NCBI RefSeq assembly: GCF_947497005.1
Contig: NZ_CANMFF010000002.1
Coordinates: 310,001-374,000, forward strand
DNA from: an uncultured Ruegeria sp.
Lineage (GTDB): Bacteria > Pseudomonadota > Alphaproteobacteria > Rhodobacterales > Rhodobacteraceae
DNA length: 64,000 bases
Direction: 5' to 3'
Shown: positions 1 through 10,299 of the stretch, in pieces
Numbering within the stretch: position 1 is the first letter of the stretch
How the letters are laid out: each line of letters begins with the position of its first letter
Position numbers and translations under genes: made by a program
The notes under the pieces: model-generated
What the model saw: the letters and a program-made list of their open reading frames with translations, nothing else
The model's database searches: none
Told to the model about the DNA's origin: nothing

Positions 1-56
1 TGCGAGTGGTGTGGCTTGGTTCAAGCCACCCTCGGTTGGAGAAAAAAGAGGCAAGG

Positions 57-91
57 CGAAAAAAGATGCCTGTTTTGGTGGCCTTTTTTCG
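57..91. terminator. Bidirectional intrinsic terminator downstream of cinA
   Basis: Positions 57-65 (CGAAAAAAG) pair with 83-91 (CTTTTTTCG), and after a two-base bulge GCC (68-70) pairs with GGC (80-82) around a nine-base loop. The A-tract on one side and T-tract on the other give a U-run on both strands, so it can stop the minus-strand ispDF-pgpA-cinA operon and any plus-strand gene entering from the left. A separate perfect 8-bp hairpin lies at 11-29. Confidence 0.7.
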
Positions 92-135
92 ATTGATGTC
101 AAATGAGGCGGTTTCAGATGCAGGGTGCTGAAAGT

Positions 136-612
136 TTAAGCGCTCGGAGGAAGGGCCTTGCGCAGCAGATCCAGCGCGTGGTCCCGCGCCGCGTTCCGCA
201 CGGCATCCCGGCCACGGGCGCCGAATTCGATGGTCTCGACAAATGTCGGTCGCCCTTTGGCGGCTAATCCGAAACACACACGTCCTTCGGGTTTGAATTC
301 GGAACCGCCCGGCCCGGCTATTCCAGTGATCGACACGGCAAGCTGCGCTTGTGAATTGCGCAGAGCACCTTCGGCCATTTCCCGCGCCACCTCTTCAGAA
401 ACCGCGCCATGCGTGTTCAGCGTCTTTGCCAAAACGCCCAGCATGTCCTGTTTGGCGTCGTTGGTATAAGTGACGAAACCCCGATCAACGACGGCGGAGC
501 TTCCGGGAATATCGGTCAGGGCTGCAGCAACCATGCCGCCGGTACAGCTTTCGGCGGTGGTGATCATAACCCCTTGTGCCTTGGCACGGTCCAGCAACTC
601 GGCAACGCTCAT
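136..612 (-). CDS. cinA: CinA C-terminal-domain protein (PncC-type nicotinamide-nucleotide amidase)
   Basis: This is a stand-alone CinA C-terminal domain of 158 residues; the N-terminal MoCF domain of long CinA proteins is absent. The family deamidates nicotinamide mononucleotide to nicotinate mononucleotide in pyridine nucleotide recycling. Family motifs are TAESCTGG (residues 19-26), with the catalytic serine, and SITGIAGPGG (94-103). Its start codon overlaps the pgpA stop by four bases, so it is the last gene of the ispDF-pgpA-cinA unit, which ends at the terminator at 57-91. The cytoplasmic enzyme assignment is firm at family level; substrate is inferred from homologues. Confidence 0.9.
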   Translation of the reverse strand: MSVAELLDRAKAQGVMITTAESCTGGMVAAALTDIPGSSAVVDRGFVTYTNDAKQDMLGVLAKTLNTHGAVSEEVAREMAEGALRNSQAQLAVSITGIAGPGGSEFKPEGRVCFGLAAKGRPTFVETIEFGARGRDAVRNAARDHALDLLRKALPPSA

Positions 613-1106
613 AAACCCAGAACTCCGTGTGCAATGCCGGCCAGAACCATCACTCCGATGGCCGCGAAAATACCCGCAATCACGTCGTCCAGCATCACAC
701 CCATAGGGTCGCCGCGACGATCAGCCCAGCCAACAGGGCCGGGTTTGGTGATGTCGAACAGGCGGAACAGGATGAAACCTGCAACCCAGCCGGGCCAGAG
801 CGCGGTGATGTCGATCCCATGTGCCCAGGACGGATACGAAATCGCCCAAAGCGCGATGAACTGGCCCGCGACCTCATCTATCACGATTTCGGACGGGTCG
901 TGATCATCCTGTCCTTCGGTCATTTCACGCGTGGCCCAGAGGCCACCAATGAAAACTGTAATCGTTGCGATTGCCAGCAAGGGGAAACCACCCAACGTGT
1001 GTAGAACCCAGACCATCGGCAGCGCCGCCAGAGATCCCCAGGTGCCGGGCGCAGGGCGCAAATAGCCAACGCCGCCAACAGTGCCAATCATCTGTGCGAT
1101 GTTCAT
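609..1106 (-). CDS. pgpA: Phosphatidylglycerophosphatase A
   Basis: PgpA dephosphorylates phosphatidylglycerol phosphate to phosphatidylglycerol at the inner membrane. The 165-residue product is hydrophobic with several membrane spans and carries the family signatures APGTWGSL near the N-terminus, [13 protein letters not shown] in the middle, and DITKPGPV and LDDVIAG towards the C-terminus. I chose the ATG at 1106 because it overlaps the ispDF stop as ATGA; a TTG five codons upstream (1121) is the alternative. It overlaps cinA by four bases, so the three genes look translationally coupled. Confidence 0.92.
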   Translation of the reverse strand: MNIAQMIGTVGGVGYLRPAPGTWGSLAALPMVWVLHTLGGFPLLAIATITVFIGGLWATREMTEGQDDHDPSEIVIDEVAGQFIALWAISYPSWAHGIDITALWPGWVAGFILFRLFDITKPGPVGWADRRGDPMGVMLDDVIAGIFAAIGVMVLAGIAHGVLGL

Positions 1107-2233
1107 GCCTTCACCAGACAAGCTGTTGCCACAGACGCGATGCCCTCACTACGACCGGTGAAGCCCAGACGCTCGGACGTAGTCGCCTTGACCGACACCT
1201 GATCAGCGCGCAGCCCCATGATTTCAGATATTCTTTCCCGCATGGACGTAGCGTGCGGGCCGATTTTCGGATATTCGCAGACCAGTGTGCAATCGACGTT
1301 CGAAATGCGATATCCCATCTGTTCGGCTAATTCGACAGCGTGGCGCAGAAAGATCTCGCTGGCTGCACCTTTCCATTGCGGGTCCGAAGGGGGGAAATGC
1401 TGACCGATGTCCCCCTGCGCTAATGCGCCATAGATCGCATCGGTAACCGCGTGCATCCCAACATCCGCATCTGAATGGCCCTGCAGGCCGCGGTCATGCG
1501 GCACTTTCACCCCGCAGAGGATCACATGGTCCCCGTCGCCGAAGCGGTGCACATCGTAGCCATTGCCCAGCCTTACATCCATATCCGTTCCCATTATGCG
1601 TTCCGCCCGGGCAAAGTCCTCGGGTCGGGTGATTTTCAGATTGTCCGCATCGCCCGGAACGATGCAGACGTCGAGCCCTGCGGCCCGTGCAACCTCAACA
1701 TCATCCGCAGCGCCGCCAGGATGGGTGGCGTGGGCGGTGGTGATGACATCGTAGTGAAACCCTTGCGGTGTTTGAGCTGCGAACAGGTTGCTACGATCCT
1801 GCGTGCCGGTCACGACGTCTTCCTGCCCAACCCACAGGGCATCTGTGACCGCCAGACCGGGCGCCGCCGCCCGATAGGCTTCTAGGGCGCTCAGAACGTC
1901 CTGAATAATGCGGCGTGTAACGCAAGGTCTTGCAACGTCATGGATCAAAACGCGCTGTACATTCAGGTCGGACAATGCCGACAGCCCATTGCGCACGGAT
2001 CCAGCGCGGTCTGTTCCACCTGATGCGAGGATCAGGTCCGTTTCACGGAATTCTTCCCATGCGGGCGCGTCTTCATCAGACAACACCAGGACAATGTGAT
2101 CTACCTGTCCTCGAAAGCGTTCGATTGTCCAATCAGCCACCCTTCGACCGGCAAGGCCGCGCCATTGTTTTGGCACTCCACCCCCGGCGCGCAACCCGCG
2201 TCCGGCGGCAACTATGATGGCGGCTGTTATCAT
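1103..2233 (-). CDS. ispDF: Bifunctional IspDF (MEP cytidylyltransferase / MECDP synthase)
   Basis: This 376-residue fusion catalyses two steps of the methylerythritol phosphate isoprenoid pathway: CTP-dependent activation of MEP (IspD, about residues 1-215) and cyclisation to MECDP (IspF, about 218-376). The IspD half opens with the nucleotide-binding [10 protein letters not shown] and contains PKQW. The IspF half has [20 protein letters not shown] and the C-terminal [12 protein letters not shown]. The ATG at 2233 is preceded by an AGGAG ribosome site, so it is preferred to an open frame 19 codons longer. Fused IspDF is usual in alphaproteobacteria. The intermediate IspE enzyme is not in this window. 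Confidence 0.95.
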   Translation of the reverse strand: MITAAIIVAAGRGLRAGGGVPKQWRGLAGRRVADWTIERFRGQVDHIVLVLSDEDAPAWEEFRETDLILASGGTDRAGSVRNGLSALSDLNVQRVLIHDVARPCVTRRIIQDVLSALEAYRAAAPGLAVTDALWVGQEDVVTGTQDRSNLFAAQTPQGFHYDVITTAHATHPGGAADDVEVARAAGLDVCIVPGDADNLKITRPEDFARAERIMGTDMDVRLGNGYDVHRFGDGDHVILCGVKVPHDRGLQGHSDADVGMHAVTDAIYGALAQGDIGQHFPPSDPQWKGAASEIFLRHAVELAEQMGYRISNVDCTLVCEYPKIGPHATSMRERISEIMGLRADQVSVKATTSERLGFTGRSEGIASVATACLVKA

Positions 2234-2415
2234 GTGCGCACGCTCTCCTGATGATGGGGATTGTTTAGGCGGCGGTGAATGCAGAGGCAATCACCCATGG
2301 TGAGGTGATTAAAAAATAGGCAAGTGATGATTTTGCGGGCTTGTTGTGCGCCGTTTTGTTGTTCATATGCGCGGAAAACGATATCAAACCGGCAACTGCC
2401 CAAGGATTAAGCACG

Positions 2416-3399
2416 TTGACATTACACCTCGCTGACAAGGACGTTGCACCGCCTGTTTTGCTGGCCCCCATGGCCGGAATCACGGATCGCCCCTTTCGCG
2501 ATCTGGTGATGCGTTTTGGTGCGGGTATGGTGATCAGTGAAATGGTTGCCAGTCAGGAGATGGTGCAGGCCAAACCGGGCGTGCGCGAACGGGCGGAACT
2601 GTCCGCAGACGTTGAAAACACCGCTGTGCAACTGGCAGGACGCGAGGCACATTGGATGGCTGAGGCCGCCCGTCAGGTGGCCGACCGGGGCGCGCGGGTG
2701 ATCGACATTAACATGGGGTGCCCCGCCAAGAAGGTGACGAACGGCTATTCCGGCTCGGCCCTTCTGAAAACACCAGATCATGCGCTGACGTTAATCGAGG
2801 CTGTTGTAGACGCGGTTGACGTGCCCGTGACGCTGAAAACCCGGCTGGGATGGGACGACAATCTGCTCAATGCCCCAGACGTGGCGCGCCGCGCGCAAGA
2901 GGCGGGCATTCAGATGGTCACGATCCATGGTCGTACACGCTGCCAGTTCTACAAAGGTCATGCCGATTGGAACGCTATCCGGGCTGTAAAAGAGGCTGTC
3001 TCGATCCCGGTCATTGCAAACGGTGATATCGTGAATACTGCCGCCGCACGAACCGCGTTAAGCCAATCTGGTGCGGATGGGGTGATGGTCGGCCGTGGCG
3101 CTCAGGGCAAACCCTGGCTGTTGGCGCAGATTTGTCATGACCTTTACGGGGCGGATGCGTCCGACATTCCGACCGGAGAGGAATTGATCGACATGGTGCG
3201 CGCGCATTATCAGGCGATGCTGGACTTCTATGGCACCGATCTGGGCCTGCGCGTCGCCCGCAAACATCTGGGGTGGTACATGGACGAGGCCACGACCCCT
3301 GCGCCTTTGCGCCGGGCGATTCTGACCTCACGCGATCCGGCGGAAGTGCTGAGACTGTTGGCGGATGCGCTAAACGATACGGGCGAGGTGGCGGCATGA
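2416..3399 (+). CDS. dusB: tRNA-dihydrouridine synthase B (NifR3 family)
   Basis: DusB reduces uridine to dihydrouridine in the tRNA D-loop using FMN and NADPH. Motifs are LAPMAGITDRPFR at the N-terminus and NMGCPAKKVT, which contains the catalytic cysteine. No good ATG precedes the conserved region; I chose TTG 2416 (327 aa) because AAGGA sits nine bases upstream. A TTG at 2341 would add 25 poorly conserved-looking residues. The stop overlaps the ntrB start as ATGA. The dusB(nifR3)-ntrB-ntrC order is the one described in Rhodobacter, where the gene was first named nifR3. Confidence 0.93.
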   Translation: MTLHLADKDVAPPVLLAPMAGITDRPFRDLVMRFGAGMVISEMVASQEMVQAKPGVRERAELSADVENTAVQLAGREAHWMAEAARQVADRGARVIDINMGCPAKKVTNGYSGSALLKTPDHALTLIEAVVDAVDVPVTLKTRLGWDDNLLNAPDVARRAQEAGIQMVTIHGRTRCQFYKGHADWNAIRAVKEAVSIPVIANGDIVNTAAARTALSQSGADGVMVGRGAQGKPWLLAQICHDLYGADASDIPTGEELIDMVRAHYQAMLDFYGTDLGLRVARKHLGWYMDEATTPAPLRRAILTSRDPAEVLRLLADALNDTGEVAA

Positions 3400-4484
3400 A
3401 TTCTGACGCCAGCATCTGGAACTCTCTGCCGGTTCCGGCGTTCATCATCGATGAAAATGATCGCATTTCCGAAGTGAACTCGGCGGGTGAAGGGTTTTTG
3501 AACGCCTCACGAAAATCGGTCGTCAGCCACCCGGTCTGGGATCAGATTGCCGTGGACGCGCCGCTGGAAGAAGCTTTTGAGCGCGCGCGGTGGCAGGGTA
3601 CGCCTTTGTTCGTGAACGATGTGGATGTTGGTTCGGGTAATCGGGCGCCGCTGCAATGCGCGCTGCAGATCGCGCCTTTGGTTGGGCATCCGGGGTCTAT
3701 GATCATGATCATCTCGCCTCGTGAGCTGGCAGGTCGGATGACACGCGGAAACACGGTCAAATCGGCGGCGCAATCGGCGATCGGGATGGCCGAGATGCTG
3801 GCGCATGAAATCAAGAACCCGTTGGCCGGGATCACTGGCGCCGCGCAATTGCTCAGCATGAATATATCGCCACAAGATCTTGAATTGACAGATCTTATTG
3901 TTGCGGAAAGTCGCCGGATTGTAAAACTTCTGGAACAAGTCGAACAATTCGGAAACCTGCAGAAACCTGATTTCAAACCGGTCAATATTCACGATGTGCT
4001 GGATCGTGCAAGACGGTCCGCGTTGCTGGGATTTGGCGCAGACATGACGATCATCGAAGACTATGATCCATCGCTGCCGCTGGCCTATGGTGACCCGGAC
4101 CAGTTTCTGCAGGTGGTCCTGAACCTGCTTAAGAATGCATCCGAGGCCGCCGGGCCACAGGGCGGAACAATCCGCCTGCGCACCTATTTCGAACATTCTT
4201 TCCGGCTGCGCCGCAGCGATGGGTCGGGTCATTCGCTGCCTTTGCAGATTGAGATTATCGATGATGGTCCGGGCCTGCCTGAAGAGATACGCGGTGATAT
4301 TTTCGACCCGTTCGTGTCCAGCAGGGAGAACGGCACTGGCCTAGGGTTGGCGCTGGTCAGCAAGATCGTTTCGGATCATGACGGATGGATTTCGGCCGAG
4401 TCCGTGCCGGGACGAACGGTTTTCAAGCTTTCGCTGCGTCGCGCGCCGCGAGATGCAATCGAAGACAAGAAGGAGAGCATCTGA
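3396..4484 (+). CDS. ntrB: Nitrogen-regulation sensor histidine kinase NtrB
   Basis: NtrB is the cytoplasmic kinase/phosphatase that sets phosphorylation of NtrC according to PII and nitrogen status. The 362-residue protein has a PAS-like sensor at about 5-105, a dimerisation/phosphoacceptor segment with [10 protein letters not shown] (His137), and an ATPase domain with DDGPGLP and GTGLGLALV. There is no membrane segment, as expected of the family. It starts inside the dusB stop (ATGA) and its own TGA shares one base with the ntrC ATG, so dusB, ntrB and ntrC are almost certainly one transcript. Confidence 0.95.
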   Translation: MNSDASIWNSLPVPAFIIDENDRISEVNSAGEGFLNASRKSVVSHPVWDQIAVDAPLEEAFERARWQGTPLFVNDVDVGSGNRAPLQCALQIAPLVGHPGSMIMIISPRELAGRMTRGNTVKSAAQSAIGMAEMLAHEIKNPLAGITGAAQLLSMNISPQDLELTDLIVAESRRIVKLLEQVEQFGNLQKPDFKPVNIHDVLDRARRSALLGFGADMTIIEDYDPSLPLAYGDPDQFLQVVLNLLKNASEAAGPQGGTIRLRTYFEHSFRLRRSDGSGHSLPLQIEIIDDGPGLPEEIRGDIFDPFVSSRENGTGLGLALVSKIVSDHDGWISAESVPGRTVFKLSLRRAPRDAIEDKKESI

Positions 4485-5851
4485 TGGATGGCACTGTACT
4501 GGTTGCAGATGATGACCGCACGATCCGTACCGTTCTGACACAGGCCCTCACGCGTGCCGGGTGTAAGGTGCACGCGACCTCATCACTGACCACGCTGATG
4601 CGCTGGGTCAGCGAGGGTAAGGGAGATGTGGTGATTTCGGACGTTGTCATGCCGGATGGGAACGGTCTGGAGATGCTGCCGAAGATCGCCGAGGACCGCC
4701 CCGGTTTGCCGGTCATTGTGATATCCGCACAAAACACCATCATGACGGCGATTCAGGCGACTGAAGCGGATGCCTATGACTATTTGCCAAAACCCTTCGA
4801 TCTTCCGGATCTGATGAAACGAACGGCACGGGCACTGGATCAGAAACAACGCACGCAACCAGAGCCTGTTAAAGGCGTAAGCGAGCGCCCCGAGGAGCTG
4901 CCTTTGGTCGGGCGTACACCAGTGATGCAGGCACTCTACCGACTGGTCGCACGGGTGATGAACACGGATCTGTCAGTGATGATTTCCGGTGAAAGTGGCA
5001 CCGGCAAGTCACTGATTGCGCGGGCTATTCACGATTTTTCGGATCGCCGTACCTTGCCTTTTGTCACGGTCACCGCTTCTGAATTGCGGGATCTGGAAGG
5101 TCCGGCTCGGGTGATGGCGCGGGTGCGTGGGGGCACGCTGTTGATAGATGAAATCGCAGATATCGAGGATGAGGTTCAAGCCCGCATCGTGCGAATGATG
5201 GATACGCCGGGCGACCACGTTCCGCGCTTCATGGCAACCAGCCAATCAGACCTGACCGAAGGGATGGAGAGCGGACGTATCCGTCAGGACCTGTACTATC
5301 GTTTATGCGGAGCAACGATCCACGTGCCGTCCTTACGCGAAAGGGTGGATGACATTTCGCTGCTGGCCGATCACTTTCTGGCGCGGGAAGAGCGGGAAAA
5401 CGACACCAAACGCTGGCTCAGCCCCGAGGCGGTGGAGTTGGTGCGGCGATATTCCTGGCCCGGAAACGTTCGGCAACTGGAAAATGCCGTTCGCCGACTG
5501 GGGCTGACCAGCAGGGCGGACGAAATCTCGAAGTCCGAAGTGGAAATGGTGCTAGGCAGCCAACCGGAGGCCGAGCCGGTTCTGAGCGGAGGAGAGCGTG
5601 AAAAGCTCTCGACGTCGGTCGAGCGTCATCTGCGACGTTATTTTGATTTGCACGGCAATATTCTGCCGCCGCCAGGCCTGTATCAGCGTATTTTGCGTGA
5701 AGTTGAGGCCCCGTTGATCGAAATCGCACTGGATGCAACAGGCGGGAATCAGGCAAAATGTGCCGATTTGCTTGGGATAAATCGAAATACGTTGCGAAAA
5801 AAGATCTCTGATCTCGATATTCAGGTGACACGCCGCCGCAAACTGATGTAA
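4484..5851 (+). CDS. ntrC: Nitrogen-regulation response regulator NtrC, lacking the GAFTGA loop
   Basis: NtrC is the DNA-binding partner of NtrB. The 455-residue protein has a receiver domain (Asp53, Lys103), an AAA+ domain with Walker A GESGTGKS (169-176) and Walker B LLIDEIAD (219-226), and a C-terminal helix-turn-helix ([19 protein letters not shown]). Between LRDLEG and RVRGGTLL, where sigma-54 activators carry GAFTGA, about ten residues are missing and no such motif exists. Rhodobacter capsulatus NtrC is known to lack it and to activate sigma-70 promoters, so the same is inferred here. The start shares a base with the ntrB stop. Confidence 0.95.
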   Translation: MDGTVLVADDDRTIRTVLTQALTRAGCKVHATSSLTTLMRWVSEGKGDVVISDVVMPDGNGLEMLPKIAEDRPGLPVIVISAQNTIMTAIQATEADAYDYLPKPFDLPDLMKRTARALDQKQRTQPEPVKGVSERPEELPLVGRTPVMQALYRLVARVMNTDLSVMISGESGTGKSLIARAIHDFSDRRTLPFVTVTASELRDLEGPARVMARVRGGTLLIDEIADIEDEVQARIVRMMDTPGDHVPRFMATSQSDLTEGMESGRIRQDLYYRLCGATIHVPSLRERVDDISLLADHFLAREERENDTKRWLSPEAVELVRRYSWPGNVRQLENAVRRLGLTSRADEISKSEVEMVLGSQPEAEPVLSGGEREKLSTSVERHLRRYFDLHGNILPPPGLYQRILREVEAPLIEIALDATGGNQAKCADLLGINRNTLRKKISDLDIQVTRRRKLM

Positions 5852-5950
5852 TATCGCCACACAAACCGTGGCATCCCGGCATCTGTTGGGAAAAGATCAC
5901 GATATATGGCGGTAAGCCGCGAAAGCGGCACATCAGGATGAGGGCAGACG

Positions 5951-8239
5951 GTGGCAACCCGAACACGGAGCGGGATGATCCCATCGATTATTCGATGGCG
6001 TAAATCACGGAAACTGCGCAATTTCAGCACCTTTGGGTTGGTCCTTTTAGGTCCAGTTCTGGCGTTGGCCACATACCTGGTAATCGGCCCCTTTGACCTT
6101 GGCGCAACGGCGCCGACTTTGCGGCTGATTCTGCTTGCAGACCTTGTTTATGTTCTGGTTGTCGCGGCCCTTGTGCTTGGTCAGGTGGGCAGCCTGGTTG
6201 CAGCGCGACGGGCGAAATCTGCCGGCTCGCGCCTGCATTTGCGTCTGATAGGCGCCTTTACGCTTCTGGCACTGGTTCCAACCGTCACCGTTGCGATTTT
6301 TGCTGGCCTGACCGTGAACATTGGTCTGGAGGGCTGGTTTTCCGACCGGGTGCGGCAGGTTGTGGGTTCGTCTCTGACTGCCGCAGAAGCATATGAGCAG
6401 GAACATCGCCGTGGTTTGACGCAGGATGCGTCCGTTTTGGCGCGCTATCTGGACAATGCGCGCTCGCTTGATTTCTACATTTCGGATGCGGAACTTCGCG
6501 AAGTACTGGCGCAAGGGCAGGCTCAGATTCAGCGGGGCCTGCGAGAGGCCTACGTCATCGATGGAAGCGGGGAAATCAAGTCTCGTGGGGATCGATCCTA
6601 TTTGTTCAACTACGAAGAGCCGACTGCCGAACAGATGGTCGAAGCTTCGGACAACGGTTTGTTAATCATCGCCGACTGGCCAAACAATGAGTTCCGCGCG
6701 CTGGTGCCACTTACAGCCTATCTGGACCGGTACCTTTATGTCAGCCGCGAGGTGGATGGGCAGTTGTTGACGCTGCTGGACGACACCAAGGAAACCGCGC
6801 AATTCTACCAACAGCTGGAAAGCGAACGGGGCAGGGTCCTGTTCGAGTTCGGTCTGCTGTACCTGGGCTTTGCACTGATCCTGATCCTTGCCGCGATGTC
6901 CTTGGGCATGTGGTTTGCCGAACGTTTGTCACGCCCGGTGGGGCGTTTGACCACGGCTGCGCAACGGGTTGGGGCCGGTGACTTGAGCGTCCAGGTCATC
7001 GAAGAGGCGAGCGATGACGAGATCGCCATGTTGGGTCGGTATTTCAACCAGATGACCCGGCAGTTGAAGGGGCAGAGGGACACGCTGCTGGAAAACACTC
7101 AGCAAATCGAAAGCAGGCGTCGTCTGTTTGATTCGGTGCTCAGCTCGGTCACATCAGGTGTGGTCGGGGTTGATCCCGAAGGCTGCGTCACCTTCGTGAA
7201 TCGGTCGGCAGAACGGTTGCTGGACTGGTCGCGCGGTGAAGAACATCTGGCCATCGGCATTGCTGTCCCGGAATTTCTGCCCTTGTTTGAAAGCTTAAAG
7301 GACAGTGGGCAAGAGGCTGTTCAGGGAGAAGTGAAAGTTACCCGTAAAGGTCGGTTGGAAAATCTGCTGGTCCGTATGGCCATCCGTCACGGTGAAGATG
7401 GGGGGTTGGAAGGCTACGTTGTAGCTTTTGATGACGTCACCGATCTGGTCAGCGCGCAACGGATGGCGGCGTGGGGCGACGTGGCCCGCCGCATTGCTCA
7501 TGAGATCAAGAACCCACTGACACCGATCCAGCTGAGCGCGGAACGGATCAAGCGCAAGTTTGCCCGCAAGCTTGAAGAAGAGGATTGCGAAAGCCTCGAG
7601 TCGATGACGGGCGTAATTGTGCGCCAGACCAACGATCTGCGGCGCATCGTTGATGAATTCTCGAAATTCGCGCGGATGCCGGAACCTGATCGGCGGCAAG
7701 AGAATGTGGTTGATCTGGTGCGCGAGGCGGTGTTGTTGCAGCAGGCCGGACAGCCGGATGTCCAGATCGATGCAGATATTCCGCAGCAGCCGATTATGGC
7801 GGATGTGGATGCGACCATGCTGAATCAGGCACTGACCAATCTAATCAAGAACGCCGGAGAAGCGATTGTATCCCTTAAAGAAAAAGGTGCCCCGGAGAAT
7901 CTTATACCACAGATCAAAGTGGCAATTTCCAACGATGACGCGGGTACCGTCATCACCATTGCGGATAACGGCATCGGTCTGCCTGAAGACCGGGCGCGGT
8001 TGTTCGAACCTTATGTGACGACACGCGACGAAGGGACCGGGCTTGGACTGCCCATCGTCAAGAAAATTATAGAAGAGCATGGCGGAGCGCTGACACTTGA
8101 GGATGCGCCCGTATTTGACGGACAGGACCATTTTGGCGCGATGGCCGTTATCCGTTTACCAGCGGGCAATACGTCCGCAACCGCTGCGCCACAGAAGCAG
8201 GCAATTAGAACCAACAAACTGAAAGCAGGCCAAAGATGA
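5951..8239 (+). CDS. ntrY: Membrane sensor histidine kinase NtrY
   Basis: NtrY is the membrane-bound partner of NtrX, linked in alphaproteobacteria to nitrogen, redox and envelope signalling. The 762-residue protein begins with several membrane spans (about 30-130), then an extracytoplasmic region, a further span near 300, HAMP and PAS domains, the phosphoacceptor motif [10 protein letters not shown] (His517) and an ATPase domain with DNGIGLP and GTGLGLPIV. The GTG at 5951 is used here; ATG 5975 with GGAG four bases upstream is a real alternative. It follows ntrC by 99 bp and overlaps ntrX by four bases. Confidence 0.94.
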   Translation: MATRTRSGMIPSIIRWRKSRKLRNFSTFGLVLLGPVLALATYLVIGPFDLGATAPTLRLILLADLVYVLVVAALVLGQVGSLVAARRAKSAGSRLHLRLIGAFTLLALVPTVTVAIFAGLTVNIGLEGWFSDRVRQVVGSSLTAAEAYEQEHRRGLTQDASVLARYLDNARSLDFYISDAELREVLAQGQAQIQRGLREAYVIDGSGEIKSRGDRSYLFNYEEPTAEQMVEASDNGLLIIADWPNNEFRALVPLTAYLDRYLYVSREVDGQLLTLLDDTKETAQFYQQLESERGRVLFEFGLLYLGFALILILAAMSLGMWFAERLSRPVGRLTTAAQRVGAGDLSVQVIEEASDDEIAMLGRYFNQMTRQLKGQRDTLLENTQQIESRRRLFDSVLSSVTSGVVGVDPEGCVTFVNRSAERLLDWSRGEEHLAIGIAVPEFLPLFESLKDSGQEAVQGEVKVTRKGRLENLLVRMAIRHGEDGGLEGYVVAFDDVTDLVSAQRMAAWGDVARRIAHEIKNPLTPIQLSAERIKRKFARKLEEEDCESLESMTGVIVRQTNDLRRIVDEFSKFARMPEPDRRQENVVDLVREAVLLQQAGQPDVQIDADIPQQPIMADVDATMLNQALTNLIKNAGEAIVSLKEKGAPENLIPQIKVAISNDDAGTVITIADNGIGLPEDRARLFEPYVTTRDEGTGLGLPIVKKIIEEHGGALTLEDAPVFDGQDHFGAMAVIRLPAGNTSATAAPQKQAIRTNKLKAGQR

Positions 8240-9645
8240 GCGACATTCTGATCGTAGATGACGAACGCGATATTCGCGAGCTGGTGTCCGACATTCTGGA
8301 GGACGAAGGCTATTCAACCCGGCTGGCGGCCAACTCGGACGAGTGTATGGCGTCAATCAATTCCGAGCCACCAGGGCTGTTGATCCTTGATATCTGGCTG
8401 AAAGACAGCCGCATGGACGGGATCGATATCCTGAAGGCGGTGAAGCGCGACAATCCAGATGTGCCGGTTGTGATCATTTCAGGTCACGGCAATATCGAAA
8501 TTGCCGTCGCCGCAATAAAACAAGGCGCATATGACTTTATCGAAAAGCCGTTTAATATTGACCAGTTAATGGTTGTTATCCGCCGCGCAATGGAGACCTC
8601 TCGTCTGCGGCGCGAGAATGCGTCTTTGAAGCGGAAAGAGGTCAATAATTCCGATATGATTGGCAAATCGGCATCGTTCCGGGCCATGCAAGGGCAACTT
8701 GACAAGGTGACTAAGTCAAATGGCCGCGTGATGCTGAGCGGGCCTGCCGGGTCGGGAAAGGAAATTGCAGCTCGCTATATCCACGCCAATTCCAACCGCG
8801 CCAATGCTCCCTTTGTCACCGTGAACTGCGCCGGGGTCGAGCCCGAGCGCGTGGAAGAGGTTCTGTTCGGCCGAGAGTCAACCGAGCGCGGAGTTGAGCC
8901 CGGATTGCTGGAAGAAGCCCATGGCGGCGTTGTGTATTTTGACGAAGTTGCCGACATGCCCCTGGGCACACAGTCCAAGATTCTGCGCGTACTTGTGGAT
9001 CAGCAGTTCCAGCGCGTTGGCGGATCCGACAAGGTGCGCGTGGATCTACGGGTGATTTCGTCGACGAACAGAGATCTTGATGAGGAAATCGTAGCCGAAC
9101 GGTTCCGGGAAGAGCTGTATCACCGTCTTAACGTTGTGCCGATTGCCGTTCCATCATTGGAAGACCGCCGTGAGGATATTCCGGTACTGGCGCAACATTT
9201 CATTGAAATGTGCAACGAAACGCAGGGTTTACCAATCCGGGAATTGTCGGAAGAAGCAGTTGCTCTGTTGCAGACGATGACCTGGCCGGGGAATGTACGT
9301 CAGCTCAAGAACCTCGTCGAACGGGTTCTGATCCTGGGTGACGGCACCGGTCCGATCGAGGCTCGGGAATTGCCAAGCGAAGAGGAGAAGGCCGAAGAGT
9401 CAGGCCGCGTGGTTCTGTCGGGTGCCTTGGCCACTTTGCCATTGCGCGAAGCCCGGGAGGCATTCGAACGAGAATACCTGCTCACTCAGATCAACCGGTT
9501 TGGCGGCAATATCAGCCGCACGGCCAGCTTCGTCGGCATGGAGCGCAGCGCTCTGCACCGTAAGCTGAAGTCGCTGGGTGTGGTCACCTCGAACAAATCC
9601 GGCGCGCGGGTCGCGCAGATCGACGAACCGGAACCGGCGGAGTAA
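8236..9645 (+). CDS. ntrX: Nitrogen/redox response regulator NtrX
   Basis: NtrX is the cognate regulator of NtrY. The 469-residue protein has a receiver domain (Asp52), an AAA+ domain with Walker A GPAGSGKE (169-176) and Walker B VVYFDEVAD, and a C-terminal Fis-type helix-turn-helix (GGNISRTASFVGMERSALHRKL). The segment FGRESTERGVEPG (211-223) stands where sigma-54 activators have GAFTGA, so contact with sigma-54 is unlikely; this loss is characteristic of alphaproteobacterial NtrX. The start overlaps ntrY by four bases. The convergent lipoprotein gene follows after 78 bp that contain an 8-bp stem hairpin (9669-9703). Confidence 0.94.
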   Translation: MSDILIVDDERDIRELVSDILEDEGYSTRLAANSDECMASINSEPPGLLILDIWLKDSRMDGIDILKAVKRDNPDVPVVIISGHGNIEIAVAAIKQGAYDFIEKPFNIDQLMVVIRRAMETSRLRRENASLKRKEVNNSDMIGKSASFRAMQGQLDKVTKSNGRVMLSGPAGSGKEIAARYIHANSNRANAPFVTVNCAGVEPERVEEVLFGRESTERGVEPGLLEEAHGGVVYFDEVADMPLGTQSKILRVLVDQQFQRVGGSDKVRVDLRVISSTNRDLDEEIVAERFREELYHRLNVVPIAVPSLEDRREDIPVLAQHFIEMCNETQGLPIRELSEEAVALLQTMTWPGNVRQLKNLVERVLILGDGTGPIEARELPSEEEKAEESGRVVLSGALATLPLREAREAFEREYLLTQINRFGGNISRTASFVGMERSALHRKLKSLGVVTSNKSGARVAQIDEPEPAE

Positions 9646-9723
9646 ACTGCCGGTTTCGCACCAAATGTCACGGCCTGATACAATGTGCTTTGGTTAGGCC
9701 GTGAACCCATTTTCAATCAGGTT

Positions 9724-10203
9724 TCAACCTGCCTGACCGGGCGTTATGATCTGAAATGAACCATCATCGAACTTCACGAAGCATGAGGCGCTGTTGAGCG
9801 GCGGCAATGTGGTGGTTCGCGTTGCGGGTACCCGGGATTTCACGTTCTGTTTGCAGGGCGGCAGGCTGACAGGTCGAAACCCTTTCTGGGCCATGCATTG
9901 CGCTTCGACTGTATTACGCAGGCCCTGGTTCACATCCACGGTATAGACCCTGCCGGGCTGCCACCAGCCAGGGGATCGATAGCATCGGCCTCTGCCATCG
10001 CAATAGGTACGCCCCGGCCAATAGGTTGGTGGGCTTTGGCGGATCTGATTGGCAACCGGTACCTCTTTGACCGCCTTGAGCTGGCACTGCGTTGTCTCTT
10101 TCTGCAGACGCGACACGGTTTCGCCCTCGCGATAATAGAGCGAAAGTGGTCCGCACGATGAGAGCACCATCAAGGACAAAAGCAGAGGAAACAGCGTTTT
10201 CAT
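9724..10203 (-). CDS. Small hypothetical lipoprotein
   Basis: I do not recognise a named family. The 159-residue product starts with a lipoprotein signal peptide whose lipobox LSSC places the acylated cysteine at residue 17, so it should be anchored in the periplasmic leaflet of one of the membranes. The mature part is rich in arginine and aromatic residues, has five further cysteines, including a CDGRGRC stretch and CKQN, and may be disulfide-bonded. It is divergent from trkA with 96 bp between the two starts and convergent with ntrX. Function cannot be given. Confidence 0.75.
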   Translation of the reverse strand: MKTLFPLLLSLMVLSSCGPLSLYYREGETVSRLQKETTQCQLKAVKEVPVANQIRQSPPTYWPGRTYCDGRGRCYRSPGWWQPGRVYTVDVNQGLRNTVEAQCMAQKGFRPVSLPPCKQNVKSRVPATRTTTLPPLNSASCFVKFDDGSFQIITPGQAG

Positions 10204-10299
10204 ATGCTTATCTTGCCGCAGCCGGGCAGCGATGACAATTCAATTGACCGCTCTGGGGGCATCTGTCATTCAAACATTTCAGGCAGAAGGGCCAGGAAC

